A DNA stretch of 64,000 nt from Bacillus coahuilensis m4-4 (GTDB lineage Bacteria; Bacillota; Bacilli; Bacillales; Bacillaceae_K). The stretch's first letter is position 1, and every line of letters begins with the position of its first letter. The position numbers and the translations under genes were made by a program. Below the pieces are notes generated by a model. It made no database searches. It was not told where the DNA came from and was given only the letters and a program-made list of their open reading frames with translations. This document shows, piece after piece, positions 39,266-50,828 of this stretch. The stretch is from the NCBI RefSeq assembly GCF_000171615.1, contig NZ_ABFU01000016.1:1-64000 (forward strand). Direction: 5' to 3'.

Positions 39266-39434
39266 ACTGAACACCTCCATATTACTTTAACACATCAGAG
39301 AGAGTTTTATCTTATTCAACAAGGTAATATAGTAGTAAGAAGCGGAAGCGAAGGCTGTTACATTTTCTATGGTTTATTTTTTAAGATCCTTCTCAAATAA
39401 ACCTAATAACAGCCTATTCGAAAGGAGTGATACC

Positions 39435-40331
39435 ATGCGCTACGCCATTACTGGGGGAACAGGTTTAGTTGGTAAACATCTAACAGAACTATTATTGGAA
39501 AACGGGCATGATGTGACCATTTTAACGAGAAGCCCTGAAAAGCATCAAGATTCGAGAATTTCTTTTGTAGAATGGTTACGTGAAGGTAGTGAACCAGAGA
39601 AGTACCTAAAAGACATTGATATATTCGTGAATTTGGCTGGAGAAAGTATTAATAGTGGGCGATGGACGGATGAGCGGAAAGAACGGATTTTAAATAGCAG
39701 AATTTCTGCAACAAAAGAAATAGTACGAATCATTGGAGCTTTAGAAAAAAAACCAGCAAAACTTATTAATGCGAGTGCTATCGGAATTTATAAAGCAAGC
39801 GAAACGATCACCCACACCGAAACTTCACGGGCAACTAGCGATGACTTTCTTGGAATAACGGTCAAACGTTGGGAAGATGAAGCGTCTAACGTAGAAGAAT
39901 TCGGCGTTGATGTAGCATTCACAAGGTTTGGGATTATATTAGACAAAGACGAAGGAGCTCTTCCTAAAATGACGTTACCGTATAAGCTGTTTGGTGGCGG
40001 GACAGTTGGATCCGGGAGACAGTGGATGAGTTGGGTCCACATAGAAGACGTAGCCCGAGCGATTGAATTTATTTCACGACATCAGGTAAAAGGTCCTGTG
40101 AATGTGGTCGCTCCATCTCCCCTTCAAATGAAGACGTTTGGAAAAACGATTGGGAAGGTTCTTCATCGACCTCACTGGATGCCCGTTCCTGGATTTGCAT
40201 TAAAGCTAGCCCTAGGAGAGATGAGCACCCTAATGCTTGATGGCCAAAAAGTATTGCCTGACGTACTGCTTCATACAGGATATACATTCTCACATTCCAC
40301 ATTAGAAGAAGCGTTAGAAGACATCTATTAG
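39435..40331 (+). CDS. yfhF: TIGR01777 family epimerase YfhF
   Basis: The 298-residue protein is an extended SDR of the YfcH/YfhF type. It has GGTGLVGKHL for NAD(P), NLAGESINSGRW, the ASAIGIYKAS segment with the active-site Tyr shifted as in this family, and the C-terminal DUF1731-like domain. The start at 39435 follows AAAGGAG. The order recX-yfhF-yfhE-yfhD is as in B. subtilis. Substrate unknown. Confidence 0.9.
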   Translation: MRYAITGGTGLVGKHLTELLLENGHDVTILTRSPEKHQDSRISFVEWLREGSEPEKYLKDIDIFVNLAGESINSGRWTDERKERILNSRISATKEIVRIIGALEKKPAKLINASAIGIYKASETITHTETSRATSDDFLGITVKRWEDEASNVEEFGVDVAFTRFGIILDKDEGALPKMTLPYKLFGGGTVGSGRQWMSWVHIEDVARAIEFISRHQVKGPVNVVAPSPLQMKTFGKTIGKVLHRPHWMPVPGFALKLALGEMSTLMLDGQKVLPDVLLHTGYTFSHSTLEEALEDIY

Positions 40332-40392
40332 GTATAAATCCTTTCATGGAAGGACAAGATGCTAGTGTACCTTACATGAAAGGATGATTCAT

Positions 40393-40521
40393 ATGGCTGA
40401 TAAGAAAAAGAAGCGTGAACGAACAAAGTCCACACTTTCTAGCTCCCAAGAAGTAACGTATTCCAGAGAATTTAAAATGGCTGATAGAGCCGGAGGATAT
40501 ACAAAACAAAACAACTTATAA
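40393..40521 (+). CDS. yfhE: YfhE family small protein
   Basis: The 42-residue basic protein contains KSTLSSSQEVTYSREFKMAD and RAGGYTK, matching YfhE. It lies between yfhF and yfhD. AAAGGATG precedes the ATG. Function unknown. Confidence 0.85.
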   Translation: MADKKKKRERTKSTLSSSQEVTYSREFKMADRAGGYTKQNNL

Positions 40522-40554
40522 TGCGTACATATTTCTTCTATCTGTAAGAAAAAA

Positions 40555-40591
40555 TAAAAGTCGAGACCAAATGGTTTCGACTTTTATTTTT
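40555..40591 (+). terminator. Terminator of yfhE
   Basis: AAAAGTCGAGACC and GGTTTCGACTTTT form a 13-bp stem (one wobble) and are followed by ATTTTT. It runs directly into the yfhD ribosome site, so yfhD may depend on read-through or have a promoter within the stem region. Confidence 0.8.
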
Positions 40592-40606
40592 AGGAGGTTC
40601 AATCAT

Positions 40607-40780
40607 ATGGGCAAAAAAAATAAAAACAATCTTCCTCAAACACCGAAGCAATTAAAGTCAGATGGCATTGATGAAGAGTATTCGAGAGAGCTAGCTGACC
40701 AAGAAGATTTAGAAGCTCAGGCACGTGCCAATGCAGCAAACCAGCGCGCCACAGCAATGAAAAAAGTAAGAAATAAATAG
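40607..40780 (+). CDS. yfhD: YfhD family small protein
   Basis: The 57-residue protein reads LPQTPKQLKSDGIDEEYSRE then LADQEDLEAQARANAANQRA, matching YfhD. AGGAGG precedes the ATG at 40607. Function unknown. It marks the end of the block conserved with B. subtilis. Confidence 0.87.
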   Translation: MGKKNKNNLPQTPKQLKSDGIDEEYSRELADQEDLEAQARANAANQRATAMKKVRNK

Positions 40781-40787
40781 AATCTGT

Positions 40788-40825
40788 TAAGCATGGATAC
40801 AAGTATTGGAGTCCATGCTTTTTAT
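40788..40825 (+). terminator. Terminator of yfhD
   Basis: AGCATGGA and TCCATGCT pair around a 14-base loop and are followed by TTTTATG. Confidence 0.7.
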
Positions 40826-40949
40826 GGTACTTATTAATAAATTTTTCCACCTTCATTACTTTATTACTATAATAGTACTTTTTACCTGTTAACTTTTTCA
40901 CAATTCATTCGAAATAATACATGTATAACAATTATTAGGAGGAAACACC

Positions 40950-42612
40950 ATGAAGATGAAGAGCATCAAGTTGAAAATGATCTTAACACTATCGCTAGTT
41001 TTCGCAATCCTTCTTTCCATTATTAGCTTTACTACGTTATCACTAGCACGAAGCAGTATGGAAAAAGGAGCTAAGGACTACTTAACAAGTCAAGTTGAGA
41101 TGTTAAAGGAGTTGTATATACAGGAGGATGCTGCCAAAGAAGATGTAGCAGCTTTCCAAGCGTATGTTGAACATTTAAGTATAGACCGTACGGTTTTTGT
41201 ATTGAAAAGTGATGGAACATTTCAATACTATTCGAATCCAGAATTTATTGGAAAAAGAATTGATGTAGCGGATAAACGAACGGGAGAAGATGTCATCGCT
41301 ATGCTCTCCTCCACTCAAAATGACTTTACATCCTATTTTATTGAAGACCCTACTACAAAGAAGCTTGTTGAACGAATTGCCTATGTAGCTTATGAACCTA
41401 CTTCTGATTCGTATGTTGGAATGAATGTGGATGAAAATATCATTTTTGCTGAAATTAAACAACTGACAAATATGTTAGTGATTTTTATTGTGGCTGCTAT
41501 TATTGTGACAGTTGTCGTCACTTATTTTATTTCGAATCGTTTTACAAAACCAATTGTACAACTTCAAAAAGCAAGTGAAAAAATAGAAAAATGGTGACTT
41601 AAGAGTAGCAATTGATATTAAACGAGACGATGAAATTGGAATGCTAGCATCTTCTTTTAACGAAATGATTCAAAATTTCCGTGGATTAGTGAAAGAATCT
41701 CAAGACGTGTCAAATGAAGTGAAAAATACAACAAATTACCTTCAGAATATGATGAACCAAACAACTCAGTCTATTGATCAAATTTCAAGCGCCATACAAG
41801 AAATTGCTTCTGGGGCAACGAATCAGTCAGAAGAAGCGACTGAAGGGGTTAAACGAGCAGAAGTATTAGAGTATAGTGCCCAACAAATGAAAGAAGAGTC
41901 CGAGTTGATGAATCAATCTACAACGGCGATGAAAAACAATAATGAAACGGGTATGACGAAGATTGAACAGCTATCTAATAATCAAGAGCTAACAGAGGTT
42001 TCTTTCAAGGGAATTAGCGAGTCTGTACAAATGTTAACGAAACGAATCGACGAAATATCTTCCTTTACGTCCATTATTACTACGATTGCAGAGCAAACAA
42101 ATTTACTTGCCTTAAATGCTAGCATAGAAGCTGCTCGTGCTGGCGAACACGGGAAGGGATTTGCTGTTGTAGCAGAAGAAGTACGAAAATTAGCTGAACA
42201 ATCTCAAGAAGCCGTTCGCAACATTCAAACGTTAGTTAGTGACATTACAAAGGTTGCCAACCAATCTATAGAAGTTTCTGAACACGCATCCCATGTTATG
42301 GATAATCAAAAAGTAGCCGTGGAAGGAACGATTTCAATCTTTAAAGAGCTAGAAGGTTCGATTCAAGATACCATCACTCGCATTCATAATGTAACAAGCT
42401 ATATTATTGATGTGGAAACTTCTAAAAATGGTGTGATATCTTCATTAGGAAACATCAGTTCTGTAACAGAACAAACTGCAGCGTCTGCTGAAGAAGTTTC
42501 TGCGTCTGCTGAAGAACAATCTGCAAGTGTTCTGGAAATGAATCATCAGATGAGTGTATTAGCAGAACAGGCTGCCTTATTAGAAGAAAAAATTAAGCGA
42601 TTTACAATCTAA
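40950..42612 (+). CDS. Methyl-accepting chemotaxis protein with Cache sensor (apparent frameshift)
   Basis: The reconstructed product is 553 residues. It has a membrane helix (10-30), an extracellular single-Cache domain (about 31-165), a second helix ([20 protein letters not shown]), HAMP, and the signalling domain with the hairpin [20 protein letters not shown]. The ligand is unknown. The frame is lost at five A (41587-41591); four join ASEKIE to [17 protein letters not shown] in the HAMP domain. Polar membrane location is expected. Confidence 0.88.
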
Positions 42613-42619
42613 ACAGTAC

Positions 42620-42651
42620 AACTCTCCTGTATTTTCAGGGGAGTTTTTTAC
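42620..42651 (+). terminator. Terminator of the chemoreceptor gene
   Basis: ACTCTCCTG and CAGGGGAGT (one wobble) form a 9-bp stem with a 6-base loop, followed by TTTTTTA. Confidence 0.85.
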
Positions 42652-42705
42652 ACAGCAGAATAATCTATAGTATACTGTTACTAATTGGAAAAGGAGTGAT
42701 CTTAC

Positions 42706-42903
42706 ATGGCAAAATCAAAAGCAAGAAAACAGCGTGAAAAGTTAATACGAGAAGGCAGACAAGATCCTGTTGATAATCGAAGTCCCTTCAGTCAATTAAA
42801 CCTATGCACGAAAAAGACGAAAACGAAAAAAGATGTAGTATATAGCAGAAGACGAACGAACTTGGAGAGTGATCATCCTTCTAGTTCGTTTTATTTTTGT
42901 TAA
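42706..42903 (+). CDS. Small basic conserved protein
   Basis: The 65-residue protein starts MAKSKARKQREKLIREGRQD and contains NRSPFSQLNLCTKKTKTKKD, a pattern seen in short conserved Bacillus proteins of the YqkK kind. AAAGGAGTG precedes the ATG. The assignment is by resemblance only and the function is unknown. Confidence 0.6.
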   Translation: MAKSKARKQREKLIREGRQDPVDNRSPFSQLNLCTKKTKTKKDVVYSRRRTNLESDHPSSSFYFC

Positions 42904-42981
42904 AATTTTCCTTTAATGCATTATTACTTGAAAGAAAGTATTATATAATGTCATTAAACCATATTATTGAAGTGATATTAA

Positions 42982-44103
42982 TTGTCTTCTCACTTAGCAG
43001 ATAGGAAAGTTGCTATTTTTACCTTATTTCAACATATTGAACATGACCAAGTTTTTGAGATAGTGGATTACCTTCCTGACGCCATTCAATTAATGGATAC
43101 TGATCGAATCTACTTTCCAAATAAAGCAGCACGTCAACTTCTCGACTGTAATGAAAAAGAAAAATTAATTGGCGTGACTCTATCCAAGATTTTACATCAC
43201 TCTTCCTCTTCACCTCACACCAACCACTCCATCCTTTCTAAATTCCTACGTCTCCTATGCTCAATATCATGAAAAAACCTTAGAGTTATGCTACTATCCT
43301 CTTAGAATTCTCGATCAATACGATATTTTAGTTCTTCAAGAAGTGGTTAAGGGAAATACGACAGACTGGATTCCTATTGAATACATAACCGACATTATTA
43401 CAAGAAGTGGACCAAACGGAGATGTCAATTATATCTCGCCTTCCATTAAAGATTTACTAGGTTATGATTCATACGATCTATTACAGCATGGATTCTCATA
43501 CGTTGTTCACCCAGATGACTTAAAAACTATCACCAAAGAAGGGACAGAACGAATTCTTCTCGGGGAAAAACAGATCAGTCTCCAATTCAGAGTACAAAAT
43601 AAAGATGGATAATATTTGTGGATAGAGTCTCACCTCTTTTCTGTCCTTCATGAAGATGGTACTCTTAAAGAGATCATTGCTAGCTCTAGAGATATTTCAT
43701 CATTAATACAAAGTAATAGAAGGTACAAAACACTGTTAGAAAATTCAATCGACACCATTGGACTTGTCATGGATGATTGTTTGGTTTACATAAACGATGC
43801 TGGACGTCATCTATTTGAAGTAGATGATGTCAATACGCTAATTGGAAAGCATATGTTCGACCGCTTCAACTTAGAGCAATATACTACGACATTACCATAA
43901 AGATATCAGACAACGGTCCAGGCATTTCATCAAGCGTTATTCACAAGCTTGGTGGACCGTTTTTCACAACAAAGGAAGATGGAACTGGTCTTGGTCTTAT
44001 GGTATCGTATATGATCATTCAAGATATAGGTGGACAAATTAAGGTAGAAAGTTATGAGAATAAAGGAACTACTTTCACCGTCAAGCTGCCGATGATCAAG
44101 TAG
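42982..44103 (+). pseudogene. Decayed PAS-domain sporulation-type sensor histidine kinase
   Basis: Pieces of one gene lie in three frames. A first PAS-like segment (FEIVDYLPDAIQLMDTDRIY) shifts frame near 43215-43250. A PAS domain with YISPSIKDLLGYDSYDLLQH ends at an in-frame TAA (43610-43612) and resumes as YLWIESHLFSV. A third PAS starts LENSIDTIGLVMDD and stops at 43898. The catalytic end then follows (DNGPGISSSVIHKLGG, FFTTKEDGTGLGLMVSY). The phosphoacceptor His region and the ATP N-box are missing, a deletion of several hundred bases. The remnant resembles KinA/KinE-type kinases. Confidence 0.85.
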
Positions 44104-44144
44104 ACCGAAACACATCCATTATAAATACACAGAAAGGAAAAGAC

Positions 44145-46278
44145 ATGACACCTGAACAACTGTTACAAACCTATTTTGGCTACCCTACTTTCCGTCCAGG
44201 TCAGAAGGAATTTATTACAAGCGTACTTAAAGGACACAATTCCTTAGCCGTTATGCCTACTGGTGGGGGGAAATCGATTTGTTATCAAATACCTGGATTG
44301 ATGAAGGAAGGAACTGCACTTATTATCTCTCCCCTTATCTCACTTATGAAAGACCAAGTGGACGCTCTGAAGGCTAACGGAATCTCCTCTTGTTACATTA
44401 ATAGCTCATTATCCCCAGCTGAACAACAACACGTTTTACAAGAAATGGAACAAGGCTTATATAAGTTTGTGTATGTAGCTCCAGAGAGATTTCAAAGCTT
44501 TGAGTTTATTCAAACCATAAACCGTCTAACCCTGAACTTAATTGCCTTTGACGAGGCTCACTGTATTTCTCAGTGGGGGCATGACTTTAGACCAAGCTAT
44601 CGTTCCATCATGCACAACCTTAAACAACTACATACTCTTCCGGTATTATTGGCGTTAACAGCAACAGCTACTAGAGAAGTAGTCGAAGATATCCAAGTCC
44701 TTTTAGATATTCAATCTGAAAGTACGGTGCATACAGGATTTAAGCGTACTAATTTATCCTTCCACCTCATTAAAGGAGTAGATCGTAAGGACTTTCTGAA
44801 ACAATTATTAGTTAAACACCAACATGAATCTGGAATTATTTATTGCCCTAACAAAAAAAACAACTGAGCAAGTTCATCACTGGCTTCAAAAGAATGGATA
44901 CACTTCTTCTATGTATCACGGTGGGCTACAGGAATGGGAACGAGAACAATCACAATCTCAGTATGTCAATGATGAAGTGCAAGTGATGGTTGCTACCAAT
45001 GCATTTGGTATGGGCATTGATAAGTCAAATGTTCGATTTGTTATTCATTATGGAATTCCAATGAACCTAGAAGCGTATTATCAAGAAGCAGGACGCGCGG
45101 GACGTGATGGCGAGCCGTCTGATTGTTATCTCCTCGCTTCTGGACAAGACTTTCAGCTTCAGAAATTTTTAGTTGAACAAAGCATTGAAGATCCGTATCG
45201 AAAAAAGATGGAATACACGAAGCTTCAACAAATGATTCAATATTGTTATATACAAACTTGTTTGCAGCAATATATTTTAGATTATTTTAACGATGAAGGC
45301 GCTAGAGAAGATTGTGGTCGCTGCAGTAATTGTTTAGATGAGAGTGTGAAAGAAGAAATCACAAGAGAAGCCCAAATGATTCTTTCTACGGTAAAAAGAA
45401 TGGGTGAACGATTTGGTTCTTCCATTACAGCCAAAGTGTTAAAAGGCTCAAAATCACAGAAGGTATATGAATTAAAGTTCCATCACCTCACAACGTTTGG
45501 ACTGCTTTCCCACTTCACCGAAAAAGACATTGCATCGATGATTAACTTCCTGGTAGCCGAAGGAATTCTTTTAACAGAGGATGGAAAGTTTCCGACACTT
45601 CGCCTCTCACCAGAAGCTGTACCAGTACTAAAAGGTGAACGCTCTGTTTTTATGAAAATCATAAAGGTGCAAAAAACGCTAGATGAATCCTATAATCAAG
45701 AGCTTTTTGAACGGTTAAGAGGAGCTAGGAAAAAACTTGCGGACGAAAAAGGAGTTCCTCCTTATGTTGTCTTCTCTGATGCAACGTTAAAAGAATTAGC
45801 GAGGTACATCCCAACAAGCCGGGATAAGATGCTTCACATTAAAGGGGTGGGAGAAAGAAAACTTGATCAATTTGGCGAGGTTTTTCTCGACATCTTACTA
45901 GATTTTACTAAAGAGCATCCTCACGAACCAAGTAAGGCTACTGCTTCTTTACCTTTGTCTGATAAAGAGGCTCGCAAGAATGAGCGGAAAAGTCATCTCC
46001 AAAGCTTTGATGCCTTCCAATCGGGTCAAACAATTAAAGAGATAGCGAAAGCACGCGGGTTATCTGCCGTTACGATTGAAAATCATTTGTTCAAAGCCTA
46101 TTCAGAAGGGGAACCACTTGATTTATCCTCATTTTATTCAGCCCAGATGGAACAAGAGGTTCTCACGGCCTATGATCAAGTAGAAGAAAAAAAACTTAAG
46201 CCTATTAAAGAAAAAGTGAGCGAAGAAATTGGATACACTGCCATTAAGGCGATTTTAGTAGCGAACGGCAAACTTTAA
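44145..46278 (+). CDS. recQ: ATP-dependent DNA helicase RecQ (apparent frameshift)
   Basis: The restored product is about 710 residues. It has Walker A PTGGGKSICYQIPG, the DEAH box (FDEAHCISQWGHDFRPSYR), motif VI YQEAGRAGRDGEPSDCYLL, the zinc-binding Cys set (DCGRCSNC), RQC and HRDC domains, and a C-terminal helix-turn-helix (TIKEIAKARGLSAVTIENHL). It unwinds DNA 3' to 5' in recombination repair. The frame is lost at eight A (44853-44860); seven join PNKK to TTEQVHHWLQ. Confidence 0.92.
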
Positions 46279-46287
46279 TGAAACGTA

Positions 46288-46322
46288 AGACTCCTTACAG
46301 CTTTGTAGGGAGTCTCTCTTTA
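46288..46322 (+). terminator. Terminator of recQ
   Basis: AGACTCCTTACA and TGTAGGGAGTCT (one wobble) form a 12-bp stem followed by CTCTTTAT. The T-run is weak. Confidence 0.7.
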
Positions 46323-46357
46323 TACTAAACTAAGGTAAAAAGGAGGATTGGATCTTA

Positions 46358-46929
46358 ATGAATACACCAGACCACGGATTTTGGACGTATTTTCTATTCA
46401 GGAAGCGTAAAGGACTCGTAAAGTTTTTTGTGCTTGGTAGCCTTTTACCAGACGTTGTGTATTATGTGATGTTTATTTATTTAGGACTTACGACTGGACT
46501 CCTTTTTGATGGAAATGCTCTCTCTGGTCCATTTCCTTTTTTATGAACTGACCATGATGATGTTTAACCATCCCGTTGTCCTTGTGCTACGACAAGGAGG
46601 ACATTCCCTTGTCGTCTGGTTAACCGTATTTCTCTTCACTCTACTAGTTACTCGTTTACGATTAACTCCTTGGATGGCTTTTGTATACGGCTGGCTTGGA
46701 CATGTTGTAACCGACTTTTTAACCCACGTCTCAGATGCCATTCCTATTTTTTTATCCTTTATCACATACAGTGATTCCTGGCATCGTTTCTTATTGGGAA
46801 CCACAATATTACGGTTACGAATTTAGTATAATAAATGGACTATTAATCGTCGCTGCCCTCCTATACCTTTTATTAGATTGGAGCAAGAGCAGACGAGTAA
46901 AGACGATAACGAATAGAAAAGATCTCTAG
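46358..46929 (+). CDS. Membrane-bound metal-dependent hydrolase-like protein (two apparent frameshifts)
   Basis: The restored product is about 189 residues with four or five membrane helices. Likely metal-site residues are NTPDHGFW, GSLLPDVVYY, GWLGHVVTDFLTHVSD and LSHTVIPG, the His/Asp pattern of the YdjM/DUF457-like or zinc-dependent phospholipase-like families. Frame breaks are at six T (46537-46542; five give PFPFYELTMMMF) and seven T (46747-46753; six give AIPIFFYPLSHTV). Substrate unknown. Confidence 0.65.
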
Positions 46930-46937
46930 AATGAATA

Positions 46938-46978
46938 GGATGTTGCGCTTAAAAAGCATCATTCTATCTTTTTTTCCT
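46938..46978 (+). terminator. Probable terminator before hutG
   Basis: AGGATGTTGC and GCATCATTCT pair imperfectly (one mismatch, one wobble) and are followed by ATCTTTTTTT. It lies between the convergent hydrolase-like gene and hutG. Confidence 0.6.
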
Positions 46979-46981
46979 ATT

Positions 46982-47922
46982 TTAGTGTCTCTTAGCTTTG
47001 CCTTCCAAGAATCTCAGAACAAGATGTGCTCCAATTCTACTCGTCATATCTCTGAAATCAACCGTAGGATCAATTTCTACTATATCCATTGCCCTTACTT
47101 TTTCATAAGAAGCCGCTTCTTTTACTCCGAGTATTAACTCTCTACTAGTCATTCCTCCTGGACCAATGGCTGGACAGCCAGGAGCATATGCTTGATCCAA
47201 TACATCTACGTCTACACTTACATAAATGACATCCACAGCTTTCTGCAAGTAGTCTAAACTTTTTTCATAATGGACGTTATGCCCTGTATCAAAACATCGT
47301 CCATCGTATAGATGGTTACCCCCTGTGACCTACCATACTCTGTGTTAGCTCGACTATTAGAGTAATCCCTTATCCCAATTTGAATCAGATGCTTCCCTTC
47401 CATGATTCCATCTTCTAGTAAGCTTCTAAATGGTGTTCCATTTGTTCTGCCTCCATCTTCTACATTACGCAAATCATGATGGGCGTCAAACTGAATCACA
47501 CCTATCCTGCCTTTTGAGTTTTTCCAGCCACTTATGATAGGATAACTTATCCCGTGATCTCCTCCAAGATAAATCATTGGCCTATCAGGAAATCGCTCGA
47601 TTGTCTCCTCTACACTTCGCCGAATTCGATTTCTTGATTCGTTTAGATCTGTTGGATGCATCCATACATCGCCTACGTCCAATATCCTTTCATCTTTTAG
47701 ATCGTGGTCGGTTGAAACCGCATACGTTGAGTAGCTAGCAAGCATTCCTCGAATGGTTGTCGGAGATAAATGAGCTCCTGAATGACTAATGGAGGTTTTC
47801 GACAATGGAAGTCCCATTAACCCTACCACCCCTTCTCCATCCGATAGGAGCTCATGTGCTTTCACCATATCTCGGTCAATAAATACCGCTTTCCCTGCTT
47901 TTCGTAGAAAGCTCTTACTCAT
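46982..47922 (-). CDS. hutG: Formimidoylglutamase HutG (apparent frameshift)
   Basis: The enzyme hydrolyses N-formimidoyl-L-glutamate to glutamate and formamide, the last step of the hut pathway. It is in the arginase family: the Mn ligands lie in [18 protein letters not shown] and [10 protein letters not shown]. The restored product has 313 residues (B. subtilis 319). The frame is lost at four bases (47291-47294); one more joins YTMDDVF to [16 protein letters not shown]. The start at 47922 follows AAGGAG and overlaps the hutI stop by eight bases. Confidence 0.92.
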
Positions 47923-49168
47923 ATCGAACTCCTTCTTCCCATACTTTTTCACCATGTTTAAAGACCGTGTGTGCATGATTCACTCCGTAGTGATAAGGGA
48001 TGTACATATAATTAGGGGCATTCCAGATGACTACATCCGCTGGACTTCCAAGGGATAATCGACCCACATCACTACGATGAATGCTGTAAGCAGCATTCAC
48101 TGTGACACTATTCCAAATCTCTTCGGGTGTCATTTTCAACTTTAAAAGTGCTAGATTCATAATGAATTGCAGATTTTCCGTAGGAGAGCTACCTGGATTA
48201 AAATCTGTTGCGAGCGCCACGGCGGCACCATGTTCAATCATGGACCGAGCATCTGCATACTTCTCTTTATTTAGATAAAAAGTAGTTCCTGGCAAGAGCA
48301 CGGCGACCGTGTCACTTTGACCTACCATCTCTTTGCCTTTATCTGAAGCCCCTACTAAATGGTCACAAGAAGCCGCTCCGACTTCAACAGCCATCTCTGT
48401 TCCACCTAATGGATCAATTTCATCCGCATGAATTTTGACAGCGAATCCAAGTTCTTTCGCACGAATTAAAAACTCTTTTGATTGTTCAACAGAGAAAACT
48501 CCCGTTTCACAAAATATATCCACAAACTCGGCTAATTCTTCTTTTTTAATCCGAGGAAGGAGCTTTAGCATCTCTTGTAAAAACAGCTCTTCCTTCCCTT
48601 TGTAGCTTTTGGGGACAGCGTGGGCCCCAAGGAAAGTCGAGACAATGTCTATCTGGTGTTCTTGGTGTAACTTTTTCGCAACCTCCAGTTGCTTTATCTC
48701 TGTTTCTTCATTCAGTCCATACCCACTCTTGGCTTCTAGTGTTGTGACACCAAAGGATAGCATTCGATTTAGGTGGACACGCGCTTTTTCGTAAAGAGAC
48801 TCGCTATCCGTTTCTCTTGTCTTTCGAACGGTATCAAGAATTCCTCCTCCCTTAGCTAAAATCTCTAAGTAAGGGGTACCCGCTAGCTTTTCTGCCACTT
48901 CATGCTCTCTTGATCCCCCAAACACTAAATGTGTATGAGGGTCTATTAAGCCAGGGGAAACGATTTTACCCCTGCAATCTATCTTAAGCGTAGCTTCAAA
49001 ATTCACCTCTGAAGAATGTCCTATCGCAACGATTGCCCCATCCTTCCAAGCAACTGCTCCGTCCTCAATTAGGGGTAAAACGCCCATTTCTCCCCCACGA
49101 AGAACTTTCTTTCCTTGATCCATCGTTAGTAACTGATCTATGTTATAGAGTAAAATATCTGCTTTCAT
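47915..49168 (-). CDS. hutI: Imidazolonepropionase HutI
   Basis: The enzyme opens the ring of 4-imidazolone-5-propionate to give formimidoylglutamate, the third step of histidine degradation. The 417-residue amidohydrolase has the metal motif [13 protein letters not shown], His in [10 protein letters not shown] and the Asp in [12 protein letters not shown]. The second ATG is taken as the start because AGGAGG is six bases from it. It is coupled to hutG by overlap. Confidence 0.96.
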   Translation of the reverse strand: MKADILLYNIDQLLTMDQGKKVLRGGEMGVLPLIEDGAVAWKDGAIVAIGHSSEVNFEATLKIDCRGKIVSPGLIDPHTHLVFGGSREHEVAEKLAGTPYLEILAKGGGILDTVRKTRETDSESLYEKARVHLNRMLSFGVTTLEAKSGYGLNEETEIKQLEVAKKLHQEHQIDIVSTFLGAHAVPKSYKGKEELFLQEMLKLLPRIKKEELAEFVDIFCETGVFSVEQSKEFLIRAKELGFAVKIHADEIDPLGGTEMAVEVGAASCDHLVGASDKGKEMVGQSDTVAVLLPGTTFYLNKEKYADARSMIEHGAAVALATDFNPGSSPTENLQFIMNLALLKLKMTPEEIWNSVTVNAAYSIHRSDVGRLSLGSPADVVIWNAPNYMYIPYHYGVNHAHTVFKHGEKVWEEGVRYE

Positions 49169-49178
49169 CATGAGCCTC

Positions 49179-50828
49179 CTATTGTAAGAATGGTAGATTC
49201 ATATTGTGATTTTTTGCGGTCTCTAAAGCTTTCCCATAACCTGCATCTGCATGTCGCACTACACCCATACCAGGGTCTGATGTTAATACACGCTGTAGCC
49301 TTTTCCCTGCTTCAGGTGTACCATCCGCCACAATCACCATTCCAGCATGTAAGGAATACCCCATTCCTACTCCTCCACCATGATGAACACTTACCCAGCT
49401 CGCTCCGTTCACTCCGTTAATTAACGCGTTTAAAATCGGCCAATCAGCAACCGCATCGCTTCCATCCTTCATACTTTCTGTTTCTCGGTTTGGAGAAGCA
49501 ACTGAACCACAATCCAAATGATCTCGCCCAATCACGATGGGTGCTTTTAACTCTCCTCTTGCCACCATTTCATTAATAATCTCTCCAAACTTAGCGCGTT
49601 CTCCGTACCCTAGCCAACAAATACGTGCCGGTAGTCCTTGGAACTGAACTTTCTCCCTTGCCATTCGAATCCACTTACAAAGGTGTTCATTATGTGCAAA
49701 CTCTTTTAAAATCACTCTATCCGTTTTATAAATATCTTCTGGATCACCAGATAATGCTACCCAACGAAAAGGACCTTTTCCTTCACAAAACTGTGGTCGA
49801 ATAAACGCTGGTACAAATCCCGGGAAGTCAAAAGCATTCTGTATTCCCTCGTCAAGGGCAACTTGGCGAATATTGTTTCCATAATCAAACACAATGCTTC
49901 CATTGGCTTGAAACCCTAGCATGGCCTTCACATGCTCTGCCATACTCTTTTTGGATAGTTCTGTGTAATAATTAGGATGTTGTTGTCTGATTAATTCAGC
50001 TTCTTGTATGGACAAGCCTGCTGGAATATAGCCATTTAAGGGGTCATGCGCACTTGTTTGATCTGTCACAAGATCAGCTTTCATTCCCATTTCAAGCATC
50101 TTAGGAAGAACTTCCGCTGCATTTCCTACTAATCCAATGGATAGAGGTCTCTCCTCTTTCATGGCATCCTCTGCTAATTTCATCGCCTCATCTATTGAAT
50201 AGGCCATCTTATCACAGTAACGAGAGTCGATACGTCTTTGAATTTTCTTTTCATCTACTTCAATCGCAATAACGACTCCATCATTCATGGTTACGGCAAG
50301 CGGCTGAGCTCCTCCCATGCCCCCTAGGCCTGCCGTAAGGGTTAATGTTCCTTTCAAACTACCACCAAAATGTTGCCTAGCCGCTTCAGAAAAAGTTTCA
50401 TACGTACCTTGAAGAATCCCTTGAGTACCTATATAAATCCAGCTTCCTGCCGTCATTTGTCCATACATCATCAATCCCTTTTGGTCTAATTCATGGAAGT
50501 GATCCCACGTTGCCCATTTGGGTACTAGATTTGAGTTCGCGAGGAGGACACGCGGGGCATCTTCATGAGAAGGAAATACAGCTACAGGTTTTCCAGATTG
50601 AATTAATAATGTTTCATTATTTTCTAATTCTCGTAAACTCTTCAAAATTCGTTCATAGCTTCTCCAGTCCCTTGCAGCTCGCCCAATCCCCCCGTATACG
50701 ACTAAGTCATTCGGATTTTCTGCTACCGCTGGGTCTAGGTTATTTTGTAGCATACGGTACGCTGCCTCCTGCACCCACCCTTTTGTCACAAGTGTTGAAC
50801 CATGATTTGCTTTAATAAACTTACTCAT
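49179..50828 (-). CDS. hutU: Urocanate hydratase HutU
   Basis: The 549-residue enzyme uses tightly bound NAD+ to hydrate urocanate, the second step of the pathway. Family motifs include [49 protein letters not shown] with the active-site Cys, and [16 protein letters not shown]. Its start overlaps the hutH stop by eight bases. Confidence 0.97.
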   Translation of the reverse strand: MSKFIKANHGSTLVTKGWVQEAAYRMLQNNLDPAVAENPNDLVVYGGIGRAARDWRSYERILKSLRELENNETLLIQSGKPVAVFPSHEDAPRVLLANSNLVPKWATWDHFHELDQKGLMMYGQMTAGSWIYIGTQGILQGTYETFSEAARQHFGGSLKGTLTLTAGLGGMGGAQPLAVTMNDGVVIAIEVDEKKIQRRIDSRYCDKMAYSIDEAMKLAEDAMKEERPLSIGLVGNAAEVLPKMLEMGMKADLVTDQTSAHDPLNGYIPAGLSIQEAELIRQQHPNYYTELSKKSMAEHVKAMLGFQANGSIVFDYGNNIRQVALDEGIQNAFDFPGFVPAFIRPQFCEGKGPFRWVALSGDPEDIYKTDRVILKEFAHNEHLCKWIRMAREKVQFQGLPARICWLGYGERAKFGEIINEMVARGELKAPIVIGRDHLDCGSVASPNRETESMKDGSDAVADWPILNALINGVNGASWVSVHHGGGVGMGYSLHAGMVIVADGTPEAGKRLQRVLTSDPGMGVVRHADAGYGKALETAKNHNMNLPFLQ

